Assembly (NCBI RefSeq): GCF_900963305.1
Contig: NC_042525.1
Location: 9,613,421 to 9,677,420, forward strand
DNA length: 64,000 nt
Reading direction: 5' to 3'
Origin: Echeneis naucrates
Taxonomy: Eukaryota > Chordata > Actinopteri > Carangiformes > Echeneidae
Part shown: in pieces, positions 54,515-64,000 of the stretch
How the letters are laid out: the number at the start of each line of letters is the position of its first letter
Position numbering within the stretch: position 1 is the first letter of the stretch
The notes under the pieces: model-generated
What the model saw: only the letters and a program-made list of their open reading frames with translations
What the model was told of the DNA's origin: nothing
Database searches by the model: none
Made by a program: the position numbers and the translations under genes

Positions 54515-55245
54515 CCATCTCCCTCCCTGTTCCTCTCTATGTCTCTCTCCTCTCCCTCCCTCCCTGTTCCTCTCTATGTCTCTCTCTCTCTCCCTCCCTC
54601 CCTGTTCCTCTCTATGTCTCTCTCTCTCTCCCTCCCTCCCTGTTCCTCTCTATGTCTCTCTCCCTCTCTCTCTCCCTTCCTGTTCCTCTCTCTCTCTCTC
54701 TTCCTCCCTGTTCCTCTCTATGTCTCTCTCCCTCTCTCTCTCTCTCCCTCCCTGTTCCTCTCTATGTCTCCCTCTCTCTCTCTCTCTCCCTCCCTGTTCC
54801 TCTCTATGTCTCTCTCCCTCCCTGTTTCTCTCTATGTCTCTCTCCCTCTCTCTCTCTCCCTCCCTGTTCCTCTCTATGTCTCTCTCCCTCTCTCGCTCTC
54901 CGTCCCTGTTCCTCTCTATGTCTCTCTCCCTCTCTCTCTCTCTCTCCCTCCCTGTTCCTCTCTATGTCTCTCTCCCTCCCTGTTTCTCTCTGTCTCTCTC
55001 CCTCTCTCTCTCTCCCTCCCTGTTCCTCTCTATGTCTCTCTCCCTCTCTCGCTCTCCGTCCCTGTTCCTCTCTATGTCTCTCTCCCTCTCTCTCTCTCCC
55101 TCCCTGTTCCTCTCTATGTCTCTCTCCCTCTCTGTTTCTCTCTATGTCTCTCTCCCTCTCTCTCTCTCCGTCCCTGTTCCTCTCTATATCTCTCTCCCTC
55201 TCTCTCTCCGTCCCTGTTCCTCTCTATGTCTCTCTCCCTCTCCCC
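54515..55245. repeat. Polypyrimidine minisatellite upstream of spock2
   Basis: About 730 bp consist almost only of C and T on the plus strand. They are built from roughly twenty units containing TGTTCCTCTCTATGTCTC plus a variable (CT)n/(CCCT) filler. Isolated A and G occur once per unit (TATG). All three forward frames are open across it only because the composition excludes stop codons; no protein is implied. It ends about 150 bp before the spock2 start codon. Confidence 0.97.
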
Positions 55246-55393
55246 CCTCCAGCAGCAGAAGGAGCATCCTATAAGCTAATAGTCAGTTGGTAGTTTCAGT
55301 CCAGGCTGAGCATCCTCCTCCTCTCGGAAGCAAAAAGAAAAGAGAAGAGAAAAAGAAGCAGCCGGTGTGTGAGAGGTGTGTCTGTCCGCTACC

Positions 55394-55582
55394 ATGGTGG
55401 GAATTACGGATATGGTGCGCCTTCTCGTCCCGCTGGTGATGCTGACGGGGTCCACCTTCCAGACCGACGTGAAGAGCGTCAAAGAGGCGGAAAAAACGGG
55501 GAATTTCATGGAGGACGAGCAGTGGCTGTCCACCATTTCACAGTACAGCCGCAAGATCAAGCACTGGAATCGCTTCAGAGAC
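55394..55582 (+). CDS. spock2: Testican-2 (SPOCK2), first coding exon
   Basis: A 63-codon exon ends in frame at an AC|GTAAGT donor. It begins ACCATGG with a hydrophobic signal peptide (VRLLVPLVMLTGSTF, about residues 8-22), then reads GNFMEDEQWLSTISQYS and KIKHWNRFRD, which match the N-terminus of mature human testican-2. Testicans are secreted proteoglycans of brain and other matrix with follistatin/Kazal, calcium-binding and thyroglobulin domains. Those later domains are not in the window, which ends inside intron 1. SPOCK1 and SPOCK3 are the alternatives, but the sequence and the neighbourhood with ddit4 favour SPOCK2. This is a 5' partial gene. Confidence 0.9.
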
Positions 55583-58500
55583 GTAAGTCCGCCAGCTGAT
55601 GGAGAGATGCGCGCTAATGCGGACAGCTAGAAGCAGGAGAAAACACTAACCACTCACTTTCTCTGCCTGATAAATATTGCAGACAAACTTGGTGTTGTTG
55701 GACAAACATGGCCAACATTGGAGAAACACACACACTTAAAACAAAGTGTTTCAAAATAAGAAATTATTGGGAGACCAGTGCATGTGTATGTTTATATATT
55801 GACTTCAATCAGATGGAAATGGAGATGGGTGTAAATGAAGATCTGCTTTTACAGTACTGACGTTTTTTTTTTTTTTTTTTTACCTCCATGACGTTGATGT
55901 TGTTCTTTGTTTGTTTTTTTCAAAATAATTACTTCAAATAAGCCATAGTGAAATGTGTAGTTTGTGGGGATGGATGATCTAATGGCAGAAACTGGCTGTA
56001 CATAGGCTTTTCTTACTTTCCCACAATTCAGCGTGTCAAAAGTGATTTTTAAATGGACAGCAGAGAAAACTAGGTCTATTGTCCAAACACTATCCTAATG
56101 TAAGCTGCTGTTCTTCCCGCTGTGCCTGGACGGGCCTTTGGTTGATTATAAGCAATTAATGTCTTAGCCAAATTTGCACAGCAGGAGCAGTACTGACCTA
56201 TTCAATCACACTGCCCCTACTGTGGGCTAGCTCAGATGTGTTTCCAGATGTGCCTCAAGAGATTGCAAAAACAGGAGAATTAAGCAATTAGAGCAGATGG
56301 GTGGTGATTGATTGATGTGCATATTCATCTACTGGGCAGACTGAATTGGGTTGCATGGATTGATGACAGCCTTTAGGGTTTGAACTGTGATATATTGCTT
56401 TGTCTGTGAATGTATAGACATACTTTTGCCTCCAGCTCTGTGCAGTGATTACTAATTATTGCAATAGGATTTGGACAATAGTGCAGTTGGATTATGTTCC
56501 ACATGACTCCTGTTAATTGGGTTTTAATTGATCCAGACCGGTCACAGCAGCACGTGACAGGTATCATTATTGGATTTGAAATACGAGCATCGACACGAGA
56601 ATGATGCCACGTCCTCTCAGGCGGAGAAGGTGAGCCTTTATAAAAAATAAAAAACAATCACAGATGAGCGGTGGTGTCACTTTCTGATCCCCATTCACAC
56701 ACCTAGTTAAATTGGGAGTCATGGTCGGCAATGTTGGGAGAATTTGCAGCCAGGCCTTCTGAAGGAGGATTAGGTTTGACTGAGATTACTTAAAGAGAAT
56801 GTCCTCTGGAAATGTACTTAGGGAGGTAATGAAATTGTGGCGTGGGAAGATTAAGTCAGAATTATTGTGGGATTATAACTCACTGAATGCTTATTTACAC
56901 AGCTTTGATCCAAGATGTTAGAGTAGCAGCTCCACTCTCAATTCGCTTTGGAAAATGAACAAAAACCTGCAACAGCTGATAAAAGCACACGCATCCAAAG
57001 ACATTAACAGTTTAGGTTAAATGAGATCATCTTCCCTACAACCCTTAAGGTTTTGTTGTCCAATATGAAGATGTCAGTTGCTCTGCTTTCACCTTTTCCC
57101 CCAGTTTAACATCCAAGCTCCTGTTTGACATAAGGAACCCCTACAATTGCACATTGCATATTTTTCATGATAATTTTTCCCGAGAGCGTTTTGCCTCATG
57201 CATGTATCTTAGCATTTGTGTGATTGGGTCTACATTTGTGCAGGCGCATAAGAAAGACTTCTCTTAGGTCTGCTGCAGCCGCGCACATGAGAGTCTGTTT
57301 GTGTGTTTGCAAGTGTATTAAAGGGCGGGATGACTCTGGTTTTGTCTCTGGTGATGATGATGATGACAGGAGAAACATCAGAGAAGCAAACCACTGAACC
57401 TCCTGGGGAAATCACTGATAGAAACCTCTCTGATTTCTGCTTGCTGCCGTAGCAACAGCAGTCGGTGTTTTATGGTGCTGAAATGGAGCCTGTGTTACTG
57501 GGAGTTTGATGACTCTATCCCCTCACCAGTCCTGCTTCATGGGGAAGGACTGAGTGGAAACAACCTTTACTAGGATTTAAAAAAATAAGCGTACAATTTT
57601 AATGATGAAAATATTATGATCCATGTAAGCTTCTCAAACTGGAATGTAATTTTGCAGCATTTAATATCTTCTTGATTTACAAGAGCTGCTGAATATTGAA
57701 TACAATGAACATTTCATTTCTGTTGCTTCCTGGTGAGCTTTGAACTGAAGAAACATCTGAACTCATAAATGAGTGGTTCAGTCTCTTGGAAAGACTTGAT
57801 AAATATAAAAAAGGAATGCCGATGGCACACTTATAGATATTCAGATTACACAAATTGATGGTGACAGTTGCCTTACAGTCCTCTGAGAGTCGAATGTTGA
57901 ATATTAATCCACCACAGGAAAGTAATAATCAAAGCTGCACAGCATGAAGGATGAGCTCTCACAATCTCCAGCCTGCACAAACACACAGATATATACACAA
58001 ACCCTTACAAATAAGCACACACAATACCTCGGCTGCAGAATATGCACTGTAAATATTTCTTATTCATTCTCTCGTGAAATGTAACAGATTCAGAATAAGG
58101 GCTTCTTTCACATTCAATGAAAATAGCTCCCTCACTTCAATCTATTTCACAGGAAGCGAAGGAGATTAGGTTCAATAGTTACAGTCAACAAATAACAGAA
58201 TGGGATACCTTCAATCCTTTAATCTGACAGGTGCACTCAACATTTCATTCCAGTAATGCACCAAAGCCAGCAGAAATAAATAAATAATTAGATAAGTAAA
58301 AGAAGAAGGTGGGGAACTGGGAATGCTGAATGCAGAAAAACCCGAGCTTTCTCCTTTCATTTCTTCATAATAATAAACCATCAATACAGAAGTCTAAATA
58401 GAAAAAGAGTCTTCGCGTAACAAAAAATGGAATCCCATGTTCTCATTTTCATGTGAACAACAATTTTTTGTACCATCTAAATAAGGTTTTGCCAGCACAT

Positions 58501-61162
58501 ACAAATTTAGAGACTCAATAATAGGCACAGTTTGATGTCAGCTGGGATCATCTCACTGACAAACTCAGTATATTTCAGTATGAAATTGAATGGGTGGAGA
58601 CTACAAGAGTATAACACTTTATACACGGCAGATCCAATCTTGTGTCTACTAAAGGCAAATCAACAGTAAATTCATTTTTTTTTTGCTCAACTTCTCCTTT
58701 AAAGACAACGCTGTCCACGAAATTGCCAAGCCATGAAATTGGTCTGATGTTTTATTCCTGTTGATTTAAGAAAAAGTCAAATATGTTCCTTAAAATAGAT
58801 GATTATTGGTGGTGAGGAATGCAGGTTTGCCCAGGGCATAGGATATTTATCGTATGCATCCATCACAGAAAGGGGTCCTGATGTTGTTTTTTGTTCAGTA
58901 TTTTTCTGCTGTTCTGTCTGAGTATAGTAAGTCCTTATCTTAAAAATGCATGCCTCTACAGTCAGGCAGCTCTGGACCACCCAGCACCAATCCTGCCTGC
59001 ACCTGTTATCCACTCACTTCATTTTTAATGAGCTGAAAGCATAAAAACATCACATCCCTCGTTGATGCCAGCAGATTAAATATGCAGAATGTGCTTGCTT
59101 CAGGTTCTGGCAATCATTATTATGATGTTTTGGCACTCCGCTGATGCACATTTAAAGGAGGGTTTACCTGAGCTATACTCGCCTGCCTAATTTCAGTCTC
59201 TTGTCTGTTAAACTGACTGAAATCCAGCAGAATTTTAACTTTCTGACTGAGGTTGCTCCTATGACTGCATGTTTATTATAACTTCATCATACAAGTATAT
59301 GATACATAATTGTGGATAATGGCATCTGTAACACTGCAGCCAAATGCTCCATTTAAGACTATCCAGTGAGTAAATTACCACTACTAGCCCTCCGCTCAGC
59401 ATGGCTTTCTTATCGCACAGCCACTTAAATGCCACTTGTGCTCTGATGTTAGAAAAAAAGTGCTGCAGATAATGCTATGAATGGTGATAACAGCTAATCA
59501 GAAACCCTTTAGTCTATCTCATGATGCTTTGTTCTGGCCTGAGTCCTTCCTTGTCATGCTTGAGATTCTCTATGAAACTGCATGTCCAAAACTCCAGTGG
59601 CAATGCAGGTGGAGTGCATCTGAATCTCCCCTGCCGGGTCAGAGAGCAGTTTTCTGGTTGTTCAGGATTTGGAAACTTCACTGGCACGATGTAGGGTATC
59701 TTGGCTGGCTATCAGAGACTAAGGTGGGCTGTAATTGAGAAGAAGAAAAAACAAAGAGCCTTTCATCATGCCCTGCTTGCACAGCAACATCTGCTTCCCG
59801 TTGCAGTATCATCCTCACAACTGAAGGGCACAGGTGCTGCAGAGAGACAGGGAGCAGGTTTGACAAGTAGCAAGACATAGCCTGTCAATATTCTCAACAA
59901 ATGGGATTGTGTATAAAATTAAATATATGTATCTTCACCAAGAACTCTTCATACAAGTCTGCTATTGTTACAGAGGAAGACTTGGGTCTTTAAGGTATCC
60001 TTTTGTTCAACATTTCCACCTTAAAGCTGCCAGAGCTCCCTGTCTGCTTTTCAGATGCATGGAATCTTCCTGTGACCTGCTTCCATGTTGCCTCCTCCTG
60101 GGAGTCTGTGTACCAAATAGGTTACTGGCTGCAAAACACACCCAAAATTCATGATTCTGTTTCTTACGAGCTCTTTGTCTGGTACCTCAATGTCCCGCTG
60201 TAGTTACAGAACCCGTATATAGAGTCAATAGATCACATATTAGTAGCAATCATAGTTTATTTGAATTTAGACGTACGATAGGAGTGTTTGAAATGTAAGA
60301 GCGTTATTCCATATTCCCTCTATTTTGTAAATGCACGACACCTCTTAAATTAGCATGACACTGTGTATGGCTTTTGGGATTCTCCAAGACCGATTCAATA
60401 AATCAAACCTTTTTTTCCCCTCCTATTAAAACCAACAATAACTCTAAGTGGCAGTAGCTGTCTCTACAGTAAATGCCACCCAAGTGTTATTACCTTTGGG
60501 CTTCAGCCAGACAGAGTCACAGCCCGAGTCAGCCTCTGTAGGCTCAGTCACTGACAGGAGAATTTGATGATGAAATTTGAGGTTGAAAATTACAAATCCA
60601 GATGTTTTGGCACTTACAAACCTGAGAGGAGGCTTGCGAGAAAATGTTGACAGTAAAGAAAATGAAGAGGACGTACATGAACACACAGATATATGCGTAC
60701 ATAAGAACCAATAGTCTGTGGTGCTGAGACATGTTTTGAAAGGAGCTTGTAGCTGAGAAGATCTCATGGTCAGACTCGAGACATAATGTGACTAAAAGGA
60801 TTTCACTCAGTGTCCATTCACAGCAGAGCAACTGTAACAAGACATGGCAGGTATGCCGGGCTTGGATTTCAACACGTGTTAAAGCAAGAGAGACACACTA
60901 AGAGATATTCAAAAACTAGAACCAGAAGGATAATCATGCAATGAAAATAAATATATACAGAGGTAACCAACTTTAACATGCAGTTCAATGTCTTACAGAA
61001 ACAAGAGTAGATTAAATATATGCATTATTATTGAAAGCCTTTTTATTTTGCTGGAAAATTCACTTAGCTAGTTGATTCACTTAAGAACAACTTAAGTAGA
61101 CAGCATTATGGTGGACATCTGTTTGCCCGACTGGTTTGTTGGCATAATCAAAGTACATGCTG

Positions 61163-61440
61163 AGACAAAGATTCAAGAGATTCAAGATTCAAAGTGTTTA
61201 TTGTCATATGTACAGTAAAGACACACGTTTCCTGTACAAAGAAATTCTTTTTTGCTGTCCATAACGAATGCACGCATATATAGAATACATAAATAGAATA
61301 AAAAATAAAATGGTTTAAAAAAAAAATAGAATAGAATAAAAACAGGGCAATCTTATGCAGCAAAAATAGAAAAATAATACAATAACAATGTGTAACAGTG
61401 TGCAAATGAATCAGTTGGTGTGCATAATGAAACATCCAGG
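61163..61440. repeat. Dispersed repeat, SINE or LINE-tail-like
   Basis: The segment opens with short direct ATTCAAGA repeats, then GTTTATTGTCATATGTACAG and a GAAATTCTT block, followed by AT/A-rich sequence. I recognise this as a sequence common in teleost genomes and shared by non-LTR retrotransposon tails. I cannot assign a family or exact ends. Confidence 0.55.
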
Positions 61441-61838
61441 ATTATGCCATGTGCAAAACGTTGATGGTGGGACCTTGTAGTCCCAAAATAGACTCAGAAA
61501 AAATACTGAGGTCCAGATCTTGGTGACCACAGTGTGTACAGAAATTATAGTTAATTTAGCGTGACAAAATGACGGTGTGTTATCTGTGAGAGTTGGCAGT
61601 CCATATATTGTATTAGCCTAATCTAGTCTGCCACAGGCATTTGGCACATAAAATTTTAATATCTGCAAATAAATAAAAATGAAAGCATTGTCATTACTAG
61701 GGCAGACTCCGGCCCCTCAAGACTGTGCTCAGGTCCTCAGCTTTAAGATAATGTGAACGGGTCTGTTCTGCTCTGCCAGTTTTGGGAGGGTTCGCACAGT
61801 CTTTTTCTACTGTCATGAAGCATTTAAGCCAACCTGAA

Positions 61839-61866
61839 CTAACATGAGATGAAAATCTCATGTTAG
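61839..61866. repeat. Perfect 12-bp inverted repeat
   Basis: CTAACATGAGAT and ATCTCATGTTAG pair perfectly around a GAAA tetraloop. It abuts the dispersed repeat that starts about 15 bp downstream and may be part of it or of a nested element. Confidence 0.85.
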
Positions 61867-61879
61867 CCCAAACATGATG

Positions 61880-62040
61880 TCTTTGGACGGTGGGAGGAAA
61901 CCGGAGTACCCGGAGGAAGCCCACGCAGGCACGTGGAGAACATGCAAACTCCACACAGAAAGGCTCCAGGCTTAGGGTTAGGGAACTGAACCCACGGTCT
62001 TCCTGTTGTGGGGCAACAGTGCTAACCACTATGGCCCCTG
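61880..62040. repeat. Widespread fish dispersed repeat
   Basis: The words GGTGGGAGGAAACCGGAG, GAGAACATGCAAACTCCACA and AGTGCTAACCACTATGGCCC belong to a repeat found very often in fish sequence. Reverse-strand translation gives a familiar spurious peptide (CSPRACVGFLRVLRFPPT) often mistaken for a gene. I cannot name the family with certainty. Single-base differences suggest a diverged copy. Confidence 0.7.
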
Positions 62041-64000
62041 GAAATTTAGAAATATTCAAAAATAATTTCTAGAACTCAAATCATAAAAAACAACAATGAA
62101 TCTGTTTTTAAGAAAATTTTAGCAGCATTTCATATGCGTTAGCCAAATGACTGGACTTGTTGGACACCCGAAATGAAATGCAGTCTGCCTTTTCCACAAG
62201 ACGAGCCAGGTTTCAGTCGGCTGTTGCTGCTAATCTGCTTGTGAGTCTCTCTTATTCGATTACATTGTTCTATAGTCCCCTGTCTCAAATCATGGGCTGA
62301 TCCTTATCCTTCCTTTAGCCCCTACAAGGGAAACTTCATTGATTTTCCATTGTTGTACAAGGCTGTTTTTGCGTGTTTTCAATGAAGTGTGAAGGTTCTC
62401 GCTGGTTGTACCGGATTCTCCAGCGAGTTGCAGACTATTTTCTTATTCCCTTCAGGGCCCTGAGAAGCACAAAAGCACAAGGACTGATTTCTATAGTGAG
62501 TACAGGACTGGCATGAGAGCACAGGGACTCTGTGGGCTTTGTGTGATTTTTATAGCTTCGTTTGTGTGTGTGTGTATTGCAAGAACTCAGAACTGCATCA
62601 ATAATTCTACCAAAGTCAATGAAAGCCATCAATTTTTTTCCTGTACCTTTGAATATGTATAAAGTGAAATGGAAAAAGCAATTCAGTGCTGACATACTTG
62701 AATGCAATTTTCAACCAGGCTTTGGTGTTCCATCTTTTATCTATCCCTGCCCGTCGCAGCATTTCGGACCTCACTCATCACTGCTTGAGTACCAAGAGTG
62801 GCATAAGAGCATGTCTTGAATGTGAAGGGGGCAAAATATCAACAGTCGCCACCACAAGTGCCTCACCATTGAATGGAGATTTTAATTAATACCTTTTGTC
62901 CGTTGACTTCAATATGACAGAAACCAGTAAGGTAGCGAGCAATGCCTATTTGTCTGCCAAAGCATATTTTGATACACAAATGGAAATCTATCTGCAATCT
63001 GAAATATAATGAATATGCAGGTTGTTCATTTTAAATCATATTTTTCATACCATGTTGGTGGTAATTGATTCTTCTTCTTTTTATTATCCTGCGCATCTAT
63101 TGTATCACACATACAAAGGACATGTGGGAGACGTGGGAAAACCAGCTGAGGCTGCCATCAGGACCATAATGATTCTCTGTGTTGTGTGTTTCATCTGGTG
63201 TTGACTGGTTTGGCTCCCTGTTGTGAAATACTATGTAAGAACCACAGGAAATGCCTGAGTATTCCTCTTTTTACCCCAGGCAGCCTAGTGAAAGACCTGC
63301 TCTGCAAATGTAAATAAGAGGTTTTCTTCCACTTATTTAACCCTTCACACAATCTCAAACAAACACAGAATCACAAAAAGCGCACATACAAGGTCACAGT
63401 AGCTCAATCCTGAGTATCTGACAATTCTCAGAGCATATGATGAAACAACACAAGAGCTCATTCAATGCAGGTAGATGTGAAAAACACTGTTCAGAACTGT
63501 AAAGTGCAAAGTCAAAATACATCGCTGCTGTGCAGATACTGTAGTTCAGAAAAACAGGACAAATCAACGCAAAAATCTATAAGTGTAATAATTTATCAGA
63601 TGAAATCAAATCTTATGCAGCAGAGGGCTCGTTTTTTCTTACCAGTTAAACCCTGAGATATTAACATTTTATTAGGTCAATTCAATCATATTTGAATAAT
63701 TTTCAGAAGCATTAAAAGATGAAAAACATATCCATGACAGGACTTGGAAAAAACCAAGATTAGAAGAAAGGAGAACAGAATTTATCTTGGTGGCATGACC
63801 TGGGTTGAAAAAGTGTTGATTTTTTTTTTTGTTGTTGTTGTTGTTGTTGCTTGTTTTGTCTTGTTAACACCTCTAATTTTATTTTATTTTATTTATTCGG
63901 GAAAGCTAGACAACTCTGCATTATTGCTTCGTCCTGACTCTCACTTCGTCCATCGATTGACTTCCCAAAAGTCCTCCCAGCTCTCTTACATAAGCTTTGC

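Larger units (their letters stand above)
55583..64000 (+). other. spock2 intron 1 (partial)
   Basis: From the GTAAGT donor to the window end I recognise no further spock2 exon, such as the Kazal or thyroglobulin coding segments. The intron is AT-rich with two dispersed repeats at 61.16-62.04 kb. It also holds a GTT tandem at about 63830-63850 and several complex stretches (about 62200-63200) that could be conserved elements. A short exon could be missed by eye. Confidence 0.6.

Noticed and set aside
54484-55293. Three overlapping long forward frames of 230-270 residues rich in Ser, Leu and Pro
   Set aside because: They are open in all three frames because the C/T-only composition excludes stop codons. 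This is a tandem repeat, not a gene.
61697-62059. Reverse-strand 120-residue frame resembling predicted fish proteins
   Set aside because: It is the well-known spurious translation of a dispersed repeat.

Overview
The window is teleost fish nuclear DNA, most likely from a ray-finned fish of the percomorph type. The evidence is compact spliced genes with short GT-AG introns, many long dinucleotide microsatellites, AT-rich intergenic DNA, a dispersed repeat familiar from fish genomes, and fish-like protein sequences. No bacterial, plasmid, phage or CRISPR features are present, and I recognise no retroviral, LTR or Polinton remnant. Seven protein-coding genes and one pseudogene can be read with splice sites.

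Layout, left to right. 1-14.0 kb is a gene-free region. cuedc2 (+, 14.9-16.5 kb) is followed by the convergent hif1an (-, 20.5-25.9 kb). A 5 kb gene-free gap separates hif1an from wnt8b (-, 31.3-35.6 kb). A decayed stearoyl-CoA desaturase gene (scd, -, about 37.6-39.0 kb) lies just upstream of wnt8b. trmt2b (-, 40.6-42.4 kb) and dnajb12 (+, 42.6-46.3 kb) are head to head over 217 bp. ddit4 (-, 47.8-48.7 kb) converges on dnajb12. A repeat-rich gap leads to the first coding exon of spock2 (+, 55.39-55.58 kb); the rest of the window is its intron 1.

Read right to left, scd-wnt8b-hif1an reproduces the human 10q24 order SCD-WNT8B-SEC31B-NDUFB8-HIF1AN-PAX2, with SEC31B and NDUFB8 absent from the gap. 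dnajb12-ddit4-spock2 corresponds to human 10q22. pax2 is therefore a reasonable guess for what lies beyond the left edge, and the left gene-free region could hold its regulatory DNA.

The genes do not form one pathway. hif1an (oxygen sensor) and ddit4 (hypoxia and stress-induced mTORC1 inhibitor) both belong to the hypoxia response. SCD makes the palmitoleoyl-CoA used to acylate Wnt proteins, so a dead scd beside an intact wnt8b is a notable pairing, although teleosts are expected to carry another scd copy.

The strongest unexpected observations are the scd remnant, with its catalytic middle deleted but its promoter-like and splice signals still visible; a 93-nt stop-free, frame-preserving intron in hif1an; a roughly 730-bp polypyrimidine minisatellite just upstream of spock2; and recurrent TTAGC/GCTAGC clusters near gene starts. 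I found no convincing new multi-gene system.
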